Below, in pieces: positions 52,637 to 61,620 of a DNA stretch of 64,000 nucleotides. This DNA is from Betaproteobacteria bacterium (GTDB lineage Bacteria > Pseudomonadota > Gammaproteobacteria > Burkholderiales > Usitatibacteraceae): assembly GCA_016711875.1 (NCBI GenBank), contig JADJSD010000001.1:1860001-1924000 (forward strand), written 5' to 3'. The notes under the pieces were generated by a model. The model saw only the letters and a program-made list of their open reading frames with translations, was not told where the DNA came from and made no database searches. Each line of letters opens with the position of its first letter. The first letter of the stretch is position 1. The position numbers were made by a program, and so were the translations under genes.

Positions 52637-53167
52637 TCAGGGGCCGCGCTTCAGCTGGCCGACGATCCCCTTCATCAGGGGGACCTGCTTCGCGATGGCC
52701 GCCTCGTCGCCCCAGAGCTGGAAGAAGAGGTTGCCGCGATCGGTCTCGATCACCGCGACGCGAAGGGACTGCTTCGCTTTCGATTCGCCCTGCGGCCCGG
52801 TGCCGACGCCGCGCGCGTAGCGGCCGTCGAGCGCGACCCAGGTGACGGGCATGCCGCTCGCGGTGCCCCTTTCCACTTTCGGCGTCGCGGGCTTGCCGGC
52901 CTCGTCCAGGAACTGCGAGGCCCAGCGCTTCGTGTTCTCCTCCACCGATCCGCCGCTGCCCTGGCCAAAGTAGAAGACGGCGGCGGAGGCCGCGCCACCT
53001 TCGCTGCGGATGGTGAACTGGGCGAGGCGCATGTCGCTCGAGGGCACTTGCGGCGTCCAGTTCGCGGGCACGGGGAGCATCCAGTCGAGCACGCGCACGG
53101 CCATCGGGCTGGTGGAGAGCGCGAGGGGCGCGAAGCAGAGCAGCAGGGCGGCGAGAGAGTTCTTCAT
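52637..53167 (-). CDS. Secreted hypothetical protein
   Basis: A 176-residue protein with a signal peptide (MKNSLAALLLCFAPLALSTSP) and a domain including WMLPVPANWTPQ, MRLAQFTIRSEGGAASAAVFYFGQGSGGSVEENTKRWASQFLD, VTWVALDGRYARG, RVAVIETDRGNLFFQLWGDEAAIAKQVPLMKGIVG. The pattern recalls small exported beta-sandwich proteins of unknown function found near pirin or cupin genes. ATG 53167 overlaps the membrane-protein stop. Confidence 0.75.
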   Translation of the reverse strand: MKNSLAALLLCFAPLALSTSPMAVRVLDWMLPVPANWTPQVPSSDMRLAQFTIRSEGGAASAAVFYFGQGSGGSVEENTKRWASQFLDEAGKPATPKVERGTASGMPVTWVALDGRYARGVGTGPQGESKAKQSLRVAVIETDRGNLFFQLWGDEAAIAKQVPLMKGIVGQLKRGP

Positions 53168-53595
53168 GCGGGGTCCGGTCGGTCGGGATTCCAGGAAAGG
53201 CGAGGCTTCAGCAGGAGCAGCACCGGCACGCCGATGGCGACGAGCCCGCCCGCGAGAAAAAGGATGCCCTCCGTGCCTTGGGCGTGCAGGCCTGCGGACA
53301 GCAGCGAGGCGAGTCCCGCCGCGAGCGTCACGGCGATGAGGTTGCGCACCTTCTGCCGGGCCTGGCGGGCGAGGAAGATCCACGCCCAGAAACCGAGGAT
53401 GCCCAGGATGCCGGCCAGGCTCCACATCAGCGTCAGGGCCCCGGCCTCCACCGCGCGCACCTGCGGCGGCGCGAAAAGGCCCTCGATGCCGGCGAAAAGA
53501 CCCCATGCGAGGAAGAAGGCCGGCAGGAGCGTGAGCGGCACGCCCACCAGGAGCGCGGCGGACAGCTTCACGAGGAAGCGTCGCGTTCCGTTCAC
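53164..53595 (-). CDS. Membrane protein of four helices
   Basis: A 143-residue inner-membrane protein with segments LVGVPLTLLPAFFLAWGLFAGI, AGALTLMWSLAGILGILGFWAWIFLA, NLIAVTLAAGLASLLSAGL and GILFLAGGLVAIGVPVLLLLKP. I start it at GTG 53595, which overlaps the TGA of the DUF6644-type gene (GTGA). No family assigned. It belongs to a run of three membrane or exported genes. Confidence 0.75.
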   Translation of the reverse strand: MNGTRRFLVKLSAALLVGVPLTLLPAFFLAWGLFAGIEGLFAPPQVRAVEAGALTLMWSLAGILGILGFWAWIFLARQARQKVRNLIAVTLAAGLASLLSAGLHAQGTEGILFLAGGLVAIGVPVLLLLKPRLSWNPDRPDPA

Positions 53596-54068
53596 GTGTA
53601 GGCGAGGAACCGCCCGCACGTGATGACGCCCAGCCACAGGATGACCGACGCGACGACCGAGGCCTTCGCGACGAGCGGCGCGGGCACGCCGATGTCCCAG
53701 GCCATCACCGATTGGTAGGGCCCCGTGTGGAACGCGATCGCGTTGATGCCGGCCGTCATGAGCAGGGCCATCTTGAGCTGGAAGGCCTGGTTGCCCAGGA
53801 AATCGTTCGCGTGGGCCGTGAACATGAGGAAGCCGGTGGGCACGATGAGGATGAGCGCGGCCCAGCTCCACGGCAGCAGGTGGCGGGCGAGGGCGCGCAC
53901 GGAGATCTGCTTGTTGAGCCCGAGGATGCGCAGGTCGAACATCAGCACCGAACCCACGAGGATCACGAAGCCGACGATGTGGATCACCTCCACGATCGGG
54001 TACATCCACAGCGACTCGCGCATCGCTCGCGCGAAGGGCAGGGCCTCGACCGGGTTGGCGGGTGTCAC
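53592..54068 (-). CDS. DUF6644-like membrane protein
   Basis: A 158-residue inner-membrane protein: helix VEVIHIVGFVILVGSVLMFDLRILGL, RHLLPWSWAALILIVPTGFLMFTAH, a third around FQLKMALLMTAGINAIAFH, and a fourth ASVVASVILWLGVITCGRFLAY. His residues in the first three helices (VIHIVG, ARHLLPW, AFHTGP) recall cytochrome-b-like or CopD-like haem/copper sites. It is commonly next to DUF6152 genes, as here. Function unknown; haem or metal binding is inference. Confidence 0.78.
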   Translation of the reverse strand: MTPANPVEALPFARAMRESLWMYPIVEVIHIVGFVILVGSVLMFDLRILGLNKQISVRALARHLLPWSWAALILIVPTGFLMFTAHANDFLGNQAFQLKMALLMTAGINAIAFHTGPYQSVMAWDIGVPAPLVAKASVVASVILWLGVITCGRFLAYT

Positions 54069-54071
54069 GGC

Positions 54072-54416
54072 CTAGCGCAGCTCGACCGTCTTGCCGCCGG
54101 CGGTGATGCGTTCGGCGCGCGCTTCTTCCGGCTTGCCCTTGTTCGCATAGGCGACCACGGTCACGGTCCGGCCCTTGGCGATCGCCTCGGGTGCGAGGCC
54201 GCGATTCTGCATGCGCGAGGGCGGTGCCAGCACCACGAGCCATGTCTTGCCGGGCGTCTCGAGCTTCACGTGGCCGTGCGGATGCTCGTAGCCCGTCTCG
54301 ACGATCCTGCCGGTCAGGGTGAGGGGCTGGTTCTGGTCGTATTCGCTCCAGCCGTGGTGGGCGTGGGCCGGGATGGCGAGGGCGAGGGCGGCGGCGGCAA
54401 TCCATTTCGCGGTCAT
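54072..54416 (-). CDS. DUF6152 periplasmic protein
   Basis: A 114-residue protein with a signal peptide (MTAKWIAAAALALAIPAHA), then HHGWSEYDQNQPLTLTGRIVETGYEHPHGHVKLE. The double His at the mature N-terminus and the His cluster EHPHGH are the DUF6152 pattern and look like a metal site. It ends at 54072, three bases from the DUF6644-like start. The pair probably acts together in the envelope. Confidence 0.85.
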   Translation of the reverse strand: MTAKWIAAAALALAIPAHAHHGWSEYDQNQPLTLTGRIVETGYEHPHGHVKLETPGKTWLVVLAPPSRMQNRGLAPEAIAKGRTVTVVAYANKGKPEEARAERITAGGKTVELR

Positions 54417-54417
54417 G

Positions 54418-54852
54418 TCAGTCCTCCTGGTGGCGCTGGAATTTCTCGAGGGCGCGGCGGTCGCGCTTGGTGGGGCGGCCCTTGAAGACGGGTGGGGGCA
54501 TCGCCTTCAGTTCGGCGGACACCGCTTCGCGTTTCGCGCGGCTTTCCGGTGTTTCCTCATAGAGCGACTGGGCGGCCGTTGCGTTCCCGCGCTTGTCCGA
54601 AATGCCGAGTACCCTCACCGCCTGTTCGAAGGGCGGGCGCCGGATCTCGAGGATGTCGCCGGCCTTCACGTTCTTGGCGGCCTTGGCCCGCTCGCCGTTC
54701 ACGCTCACGCGACCGGCGCCGATGGCCTCGGCGGCGAGGCCGCGCGTCTTGAAGAAGCGCGCGGCCCAGAGCCATTTGTCGAGGCGGAGGGCGGCGGAAC
54801 CGCCGGATGCGGGGGAAGGTTCCAAGCGGCGATCCCGGGCGCGCGCCCGCAA
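54418..54852 (-). CDS. hslR: Hsp15-like ribosome-associated S4 protein
   Basis: A 144-residue protein with an S4 RNA-binding domain (LRLDKWLWAARFFKTRGLAAEAIGAGRVSVNGERAKAAKNVKAGDILEI) and a charged tail (RPTKRDRRALEKFQRH). Hsp15 binds 50S subunits carrying stalled nascent chains after heat shock. N-terminal extension of about 20 residues is longer than in E. coli; a start at a later codon cannot be excluded. Two bases separate it from the DUF6152 start. Confidence 0.88.
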   Translation of the reverse strand: MRARARDRRLEPSPASGGSAALRLDKWLWAARFFKTRGLAAEAIGAGRVSVNGERAKAAKNVKAGDILEIRRPPFEQAVRVLGISDKRGNATAAQSLYEETPESRAKREAVSAELKAMPPPVFKGRPTKRDRRALEKFQRHQED

Positions 54853-54913
54853 GAGGGGGCGGTCACTCGGGACCGCGACCGTGCCATTCTAGCCTCGGCC
54901 GGAGGCCGGCAAA

Positions 54914-54940
54914 AAAAATCGGGCACGAGGCCCGATTTTT
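54914..54940 (-). terminator. Intrinsic terminator of the Met/Lys-rich gene
   Basis: AAAAATCGGGC, loop ACGAG, GCCCGATTTTT: a perfect 11-bp stem. On the minus strand it is followed by a run of eight T, which fits termination downstream of the gene ending at 54983. The A/T-rich stem would also terminate plus-strand transcription weakly. Confidence 0.88.
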
Positions 54941-54982
54941 CCTGAAGCGTCGTGCCGGAACGAGCCGGCACGCGAAGCGCGA

Positions 54983-55195
54983 TTACTTCTTGGTGTCCAT
55001 CTTCTTCGCGTCTTCCATCATCTTCTTGCACTCGGCCTTCATCTTGTCGTCGGCCTTGGCGTCCATCTTCTTGCAGGCTTCCATCTTCTTGGCCTTGTCG
55101 GCATCGCTCATCGCGCCGCCATGGGCCGCAGCGAAGGCACCCACCGAAGCGGTGGCGAAGGAGGCGGCGATCAACATCGAAACGAGCTTGTTCAT
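54983..55195 (-). CDS. Small secreted Lys/Met-rich protein
   Basis: A 70-residue protein with a signal peptide (MNKLVSMLIAASFATASVGAFAA) and a 45-residue mature part with repeated KK-M motifs (KAKKMEACKKMDAKADDKMKAECKKMMEDAKKMDTKK), predicted helical with two Cys. Resembles small periplasmic Met/Lys-rich proteins sometimes linked to copper or envelope stress; no family assigned. CGGAG precedes the ATG. It has its own strong terminator (54914-54940), so it is a monocistronic and probably well-expressed gene. Confidence 0.78.
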   Translation of the reverse strand: MNKLVSMLIAASFATASVGAFAAAHGGAMSDADKAKKMEACKKMDAKADDKMKAECKKMMEDAKKMDTKK

Positions 55196-55226
55196 GTATA
55201 GACTCCGGGGTTCTGGTTGGTAACGG

Positions 55227-56533
55227 ATGAGTGGATTTTTCGAACGCGCGACGCAGTCTATGGGAAGAATGAGCAAAAGTCACCGGTTTAACCCTCTGTT
55301 TTCTAAGGTTGTTGCAGTTTTGGTACTGGTCCTGGGGTTTTTGGCCGGAACGGGGGCTGCCCTGGCACCCCTCGCCGCGCGGGCCGCCCCGCGGCTTCCG
55401 ACAGATCCGGCCGAGGTGCTGCAGCGACTGCCGATGCGGCCCGGTGACCCCACGGCCCGCGAATTGGCCGGACTTCGGGCTGCCGTCGCCCGGGCGGCCG
55501 GCGACGATCCCCTGCCCGCCACCGAGCTCGCCGGGCGCTATTTCGAACTGGCCATGGCTCGCGGCGACCCGCGTTACATCGGATATGCCGACGCCGTCAT
55601 GTCGCCCTTTGCCGGGAGCCGGGCCGCGGCCGTGCTGGCGATTCGCGGCAAGCTGCGCCAGTACCGGCATGACTTCGAGGGGGCGCTGGCGGATTTCGCC
55701 GGGGCGCTGGAGGCCGACCCGCAGTTCGCCGCCGCCCATGCCTGGCGCGGCGCCATCCATCTCGTCCGGGCCGATTACGCCGCGGCACGGACCGAATGCG
55801 ATGCCCTCCTGGCGCTGGACCGTCCGACGCTTCATGGGGGGTGCACCGGTTTGCTCCTCGCCTACAGCGGGCGGATGGAAGCGGGCTACGCCGCCTTGCA
55901 GCGCGCCCTCGATGGGACCCGGGAAGCAGACAACCGCCTGTGGCTTCTCACCCGCCTGGGCGAGGTGGCGGCCTGGCGCGGGCAGCCGGAAGCGGCGGAA
56001 CGGCATTTCCGGGCCGCGCTGGCGCTGGGCATCGAGGATGGCTACCTGATCGCGGCCTGGTCCGACTTCCTTCTGGACCAGCAACGCCCCGCGGAGGTCG
56101 TGAAGGCACTGGCCGGCTGGGAGGCGTCCGATGGCCTGCTGCTGCGCCTCGCGATCGCCGGGACCGCGCTCAAGCTGCCTGCCGCCAAGGCGCAAGTGCA
56201 GGCGCTGGCGGACCGGTTCGCCGCGGCGAAGGCGCGTGGCGACACGACCCACCGGGCCGAAGAGGCCCGCTTCCAGTTGCACCTGGCCGGAAACGCGCCC
56301 GCCGCGCTTGCCGTGGCGGCCATCAACTACCGGGAGCAACGCGAGCCGCGCGACGCCCGGGTGCTGCTGGAAGCGGCCGTCGCGGCGAAGGATGCCGGCG
56401 CCGCGCAGCCGGTGCTCGACTGGCTGAAGGCGAGCGGGTTCGAGGATGCGCGCCTGCGGCAGCTGGGCGCGATGTCGGCTCAGGCGGGTTCGGTGGCGTC
56501 GGCGCCGCCGCCCGGCAAGCCGGAGGCGAGGCC

Positions 56534-56537
<4 letters not shown>
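55227..56537 (+). CDS. TPR-type protein with membrane anchor
   Basis: About 436 residues (starts at ATG 55227, 55260 and 55269 are all in frame; the last gives MSKSHRFNPLFSKVVAVLVLVLGFLAG). One membrane or signal segment (VVAVLVLVLGFLAG) precedes tetratricopeptide-like units: LAIRGKLRQYRHDFEGALADFAGALEADPQFAAAHAWRGAIHL, YAALQRALDGTREADNRLWLLTRLGEVAAWRGQPEAAERHFRAAL. Exported or membrane-anchored scaffold. It overlaps the HupE-like gene by 4 bases (TTGA), so they are coupled. Confidence 0.82.
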
Positions 56538-57670
<1,133 letters not shown>

Positions 57671-57673
57671 CGA

Positions 57674-58243
57674 TCAGGCGGCGAGCGTCACCGTGCGCAG
57701 GTCCATCGGCAGCGAAGTGCCGGTGTCGAACTCGGCGCCCGCCTCGATGGCGAGCTTCGCCACCGCCTCGACGCTCTTCGCCTTCGCGTAGGTGGCGAAC
57801 ATCGAACCCAGCGCGAAGTCGCGCCCCGAGCCGATGGCCCAGAAGCGGTCGAACTCGAACACCTCGCGCATCGAATAGACGGCGAAGATGCCCGCGGGGT
57901 TCGCGATCATGAGCGTCATCTGCGAGGACTCGTAGGGATCGTCGTCCTCCTCCTTCGGGTTGAGGAACGCCTCGTCCTTCAGGATGGGGTGGAGCTTGCG
58001 GAAGGTCTCGTAGATCGCGTCCTTGCCGTGGAAGTCGAGATCGGCATTGCGCGCGAGGATGTTCTCGAGCACCAGCTGGTGCGCGGCGCTGCCGGCCACG
58101 CCGATGAAGGAATCGCGGTACGCGGCGATCTTGTGGGGGCTGCGGTCGTAGTACGGCGCGAGGCGCGTGGTGCCGAAGGTGGTGAGCGAATCGGCCGCGA
58201 TGGCGGCCCGATCGCCCTTGCGGACGACGACGATGGTGGTCAT
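57674..58243 (-). CDS. Beta-proteobacterial proteasome homologue (BPH, HslV-like)
   Basis: A 189-residue Ntn-hydrolase with Thr2 after the initiator Met (MTTIVVVRKGDRAAIAADSLTTFG), predicted nucleophile once Met is removed, and the HslV-like GSGRDFALGSMFATYA. The 30-residue acidic insert LNPKEEDDDPYESSQ is unlike HslV and agrees with the double-ring BPH of Thiobacillus. The usual HslU ATPase is not adjacent. It presumably degrades small peptides or unfolded proteins. The start overlaps the EamA gene stop. Confidence 0.85.
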   Translation of the reverse strand: MTTIVVVRKGDRAAIAADSLTTFGTTRLAPYYDRSPHKIAAYRDSFIGVAGSAAHQLVLENILARNADLDFHGKDAIYETFRKLHPILKDEAFLNPKEEDDDPYESSQMTLMIANPAGIFAVYSMREVFEFDRFWAIGSGRDFALGSMFATYAKAKSVEAVAKLAIEAGAEFDTGTSLPMDLRTVTLAA

Positions 58244-59133
58244 GTGCGGCCCATTCTGATGCCGCCGGTCACGAGGGCGACGCCGATCGCGGAGGCGGCG
58301 AGGCCGGCGAGCGCCACCGGGGCGAGGCGCTCGTCGAAGAAGAGGAAGGCCATCACGGCCGTGGTGGGCGGGGTGAGGAAGAACAGGCTCGCGACGCGCG
58401 AGGCCTCGCCGTGGCGGATCAGCGTGAAGAGCAGCCCGATGGCGCCGACGGAGAGCACCACCACGTGCCAGCCGAGCGCGAAGACGAACTGCGGCGTCCA
58501 GTCGATCGTGAAGCTCTCGAGCCAGTAGGCGAGGAGTACGGTGGGGATGCCCGAGGTGACGTACTGGATCACGCCGCTCGCGAGCAGAGGCACGTTGCCG
58601 CAGAAGCGCTTCTGGTAGAGCGTGCCGAAGGTGATGCCCAGGAGGGCCACCACGCCCCAGGCGACGGCGGCGCCGGTGAGCGCGCCCGGTCCCGTCCACT
58701 TGGAGGAAACAACGAGCGTCACGCCGAGGAACCCGAGCGCGATGCCCGCCCACTGCACGCGCGATAGCCGCTCGCCCAGCAGCGGGCCGGAGGTCATGGC
58801 CGTGAGCACCGGCTGCAGGCCGGCGATCAGCGCGACCATCGCCGTGGGCATCCCCAGGCGCACGGCGCAGAAGCAGCCCGACAGGTAGGCGCCGTGCACG
58901 AGGAGCCCCGCGACGGCCGAGTGCATCGCGAGGCGGGGGCTGGACGGCCACGGTGCGCGCACGACGAGAAAGACGATGAACAGCAGCAGCGAGGCGAGCG
59001 CGTAGCGCCACGCGAGGTACGAAAAGGGCTCCGCGTGCGGCACGCCCAGCCGGATGCTGATGAAGCCGGAGCTCCACAGGATCACGAACAGCGCGGGGGC
59101 GAAACGAAGCCAGGGAGGGGCGGCGTTGGACAC
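58240..59133 (-). CDS. EamA/DMT-family transporter
   Basis: A 297-residue inner-membrane protein with ten helices in two EamA repeats: LRFAPALFVILWSSGFISIRLGV, LAWRYALASLLLFIVFLVV, SGCFCAVRLGMPTAMVALIAGLQPVLTAM, WAGIALGFLGVTLVVSSKW; then AAVAWGVVALLGITFGTLYQ, LAYWLESFTIDWTPQFVFALGWHVVVLSVG, LFFLTPPTTAVMAFLFFDE and AGLAASAIGVALVTG. Exporter of metabolites of unknown identity. It overlaps the BPH gene. Confidence 0.9.
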   Translation of the reverse strand: MSNAAPPWLRFAPALFVILWSSGFISIRLGVPHAEPFSYLAWRYALASLLLFIVFLVVRAPWPSSPRLAMHSAVAGLLVHGAYLSGCFCAVRLGMPTAMVALIAGLQPVLTAMTSGPLLGERLSRVQWAGIALGFLGVTLVVSSKWTGPGALTGAAVAWGVVALLGITFGTLYQKRFCGNVPLLASGVIQYVTSGIPTVLLAYWLESFTIDWTPQFVFALGWHVVVLSVGAIGLLFTLIRHGEASRVASLFFLTPPTTAVMAFLFFDERLAPVALAGLAASAIGVALVTGGIRMGRT

Positions 59134-59179
59134 GGGCGGGCGCTGCGTCTTGGCGCGGGCGCCGGGGAAGTCGAAGCGG

Positions 59180-59197
59180 CGATTCTACTGAGAATCG
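59180..59197 (-). terminator. Hairpin after the kinase gene
   Basis: CGATTCT, loop ACTG, AGAATCG: a perfect 7-bp stem 21 bases after the kinase stop (minus strand) and before the EamA start. It has no T run, so it may act as a weak terminator or mRNA stabiliser. Confidence 0.4.
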
Positions 59198-59217
59198 GGT
59201 TGCGTCCCCGAATTCGT

Positions 59218-60627
59218 TCAGCGGCCCAGGGAGCCGAGGAAGGCCTTGCGTTCGGCCTCGTCGTCGATGTGCAGGGCGAGCTGCGCGTACAGCTCGCGCA
59301 GGTTGCCGCTCTTGCCCGCGGCCTCCCGGATGAGGACGCGGGCGAGAGGCCCGACGTAGCTGGCGAGGCGCTTCTCCGCCGTCGAGAGCATTTCCGGCGT
59401 GAGTTCGGCGCGCGGGGCCGGCGCCGGGCTGGCGGTTGCCGAGGCGGCCGGGGGAACGGGGGCGGGCGAAGGCGGCGCCGTGGCCTCCGCGCGGCGAAGG
59501 TTCGCGAGCTTGTCGAGGAAGGCCTTGCGCTCGGCTTCGTCCTCGATGTGGCCGGCGATGTGGTCGAAGAATTCGCTCGCGTTCGACGAGTGCGCCTGCG
59601 CCTGCCGGATGAGCACTTTCGCGAGCGGGCCGATGGAGCGCGAGAGCGATCGCTCGACTTCCGAGAGCCTGTCCGGCGGCAGGGTGTAGGACGCGCTGGC
59701 GGGCCCGGACGCCGCGCGCGACGCCTCGACCTTCGCGGCCGCCTGCGGGTCGAGCGTGCGTTCCGGATCGCCGTCGCTCCGCCGCGCCCGGACCGCACGG
59801 CCCTGGAAGGCCGCCAGCAGCGCGGCGTGGAACTCGCGCGCGGACTGGAAGCGATCGTCGGCCTTCTTGCCGAGGGCGCGCGCCACCACGCCATCGAAGG
59901 CCTCCGGCAGGGAGGGCACCAGGCGCGAGGGCGGATCGGGCTCGGCCTGCAGCACCTTGTTCATCACGACAACGGGGGTGTCCCCCATGAAGGGCGAGAC
60001 GCCGGTGAGCAGCTCGTAGAGGATGACCCCCGCGGACCACACGTCCGCCCGGCCGTCCGCGGGAAGGCCGGCGAGCTGCTCGGGCGCCATGTGCGTGGGC
60101 GTGCCGACCACGGTGCCCACCTGCGTGAGGCTCGAGCTCTCGATGCGCGCGATGCCGAAGTCCATGATCTTGAGCTTCATGCCCGGCAGGATCATGAGGT
60201 TCGCGGGCTTGATGTCGCGGTGCACGACGCCCTGGCGATGCGAGTAGTCGAGGGCGAGGAGCAGCTGCTTCATGAGCTCGAACACGTCGATCAGGTCGAA
60301 GCGGTTGGCCATGCGGAAGTACTGCCGGAGCTCCTTGCCCTCCACGTACTCCATCACGATGTAGGCGCCGCCGCCGTCCTCGCCGTACTCGTGCACGCCG
60401 ACGATGGCCGGGTGGTTCAGGCGCCCGCCGGCCTGGGCCTCGCGCTTGAACCGGGCGATGGCGTCCTGGGCCTCGGCGTTCTCGAGATACTCGCGCAGGA
60501 TGGTCTTGATCGCGACGCGGCGCTCGATGATCTCGTCCCAGCCCTCGTAGACGGTACCCATGGCGCCCCGCCCCAGCGCGCGCCGGATCGCGTACTTGCC
60601 GATGCGCTCGGGGTGGGAGGCTGCCAT
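59218..60627 (-). CDS. Ser/Thr protein kinase with duplicated C-terminal domain
   Basis: A 469-residue Hanks-type kinase: glycine loop LGRGAMGTVYEG (18-29), Lys41 in VAIK, catalytic HRDIKPAN (Asp138), DFG at 157-159, APE at 181-183. After a Pro/Ala linker come two copies of a 55-residue domain at about 321-375 and 414-467 (both with GPLAKVLIRQA or GPLARVLIREA and IxDEAERKAFL). No membrane helix. The upstream gene encodes a haem sensor and lies 20 bases away, so the pair probably works as a signalling module. Confidence 0.92.
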   Translation of the reverse strand: MAASHPERIGKYAIRRALGRGAMGTVYEGWDEIIERRVAIKTILREYLENAEAQDAIARFKREAQAGGRLNHPAIVGVHEYGEDGGGAYIVMEYVEGKELRQYFRMANRFDLIDVFELMKQLLLALDYSHRQGVVHRDIKPANLMILPGMKLKIMDFGIARIESSSLTQVGTVVGTPTHMAPEQLAGLPADGRADVWSAGVILYELLTGVSPFMGDTPVVVMNKVLQAEPDPPSRLVPSLPEAFDGVVARALGKKADDRFQSAREFHAALLAAFQGRAVRARRSDGDPERTLDPQAAAKVEASRAASGPASASYTLPPDRLSEVERSLSRSIGPLAKVLIRQAQAHSSNASEFFDHIAGHIEDEAERKAFLDKLANLRRAEATAPPSPAPVPPAASATASPAPAPRAELTPEMLSTAEKRLASYVGPLARVLIREAAGKSGNLRELYAQLALHIDDEAERKAFLGSLGR

Positions 60628-60647
60628 GGCCGCCGCGCCGTCTCTCG

Positions 60648-61520
60648 CTAGCGCTCGATGAGCTTGAGGGCCTTCTGCAGGCTCCGGCGCATCCGGTTGA
60701 AGGAGACGCCCAGGGCCGCGATCTCGTCGCCGCCCTTGCCGGTGAACTCCGGCACCTCGAAGTCGCCGGTGGAGACCTTGTCCGCCGCCTCGGCCATGCG
60801 CGAGATGGGCCGGATGATCATGAACGAGAGCATCACGTTCAGCACGACGAAGGCCACCAGGAAGATCGCCGTGAGCGAGAAGAGGAAGGCGCGGAAAGCC
60901 TCCTGCGCGTTGCGCTGCGCGAGGGCCATGGGCACCGACACGATCTGCGCGCCGATGATCTCCATGTGCTTCCAGCCGAAGCCGTTCGAGGGCCCGTAGA
61001 GCTTCACCATGGAGGCGGGCGCCATCTCGGCCGTCGTGTGGCAGGCGAGGCAGGCCGGGTCCTTGATCTGGATGGGGCGCGCGAGGTAGAGCTGTGGTCC
61101 CGAGGCGGCCATGCGCTCGCCCATGGCCTCCGTCCTGTTCGGGTCGGCGCGGAAGGCGTTCACGATGTCCGCCTCCCATTCCACGGCGCGATCGCGCGGG
61201 TTGGTCGGGTTGAGCGTCGCCTCCTTGTAGCTGTAGTCGGGGTACTTCTTGCGCAGCGAGTTGAAGATCTCGGTGGCGGAGTAGGCCGGCACGGTCTGCG
61301 GCAGGAAGACCGCCTGGAGCTTGTCCTCGAGGTGGGGCTTCACCTGCTGCACGGTGTAGCCGCGGATCGAGAGCGCCGCCTCCATCATGAGGCCGGCGCT
61401 GTGCAGCACGTCCTCCTTGGCGTTTTGCTGCAGCAGCTTCTGCGACACGAAGGCCGAGACGCCGATGCCCGCGGCGAAGACCAGCACGAGCACGATGTTG
61501 AATTTGAGCCGAAGTCCCAT
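60648..61520 (-). CDS. Tll0287-like c-type haem sensor with HAMP domain
   Basis: A 290-residue protein. Membrane helix 1 at 8-26, then a periplasmic Tll0287-like (DUF3365) domain at about 30-205 with a covalent haem motif CLACH at 157-161. Helix 2 lies at 211-235 and a HAMP domain at 237-288 (IRPISRMAEAADKVSTGDFEVPEF). No output domain of its own, so it must signal through a partner, probably the adjacent kinase. Senses redox or gas ligands by analogy. ATG 61520 has GGGAGGG upstream. Confidence 0.92.
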   Translation of the reverse strand: MGLRLKFNIVLVLVFAAGIGVSAFVSQKLLQQNAKEDVLHSAGLMMEAALSIRGYTVQQVKPHLEDKLQAVFLPQTVPAYSATEIFNSLRKKYPDYSYKEATLNPTNPRDRAVEWEADIVNAFRADPNRTEAMGERMAASGPQLYLARPIQIKDPACLACHTTAEMAPASMVKLYGPSNGFGWKHMEIIGAQIVSVPMALAQRNAQEAFRAFLFSLTAIFLVAFVVLNVMLSFMIIRPISRMAEAADKVSTGDFEVPEFTGKGGDEIAALGVSFNRMRRSLQKALKLIER

Positions 61521-61620
61521 GCACCCTCCCAAGTGGCGTGGTTCGGGCCGCCCGCGGCCGGGCGGCAATCCTCGTTTACGCGGCATACTACCGGCCGGAT
61601 TCAACCCTGTCGCCGTCTTC

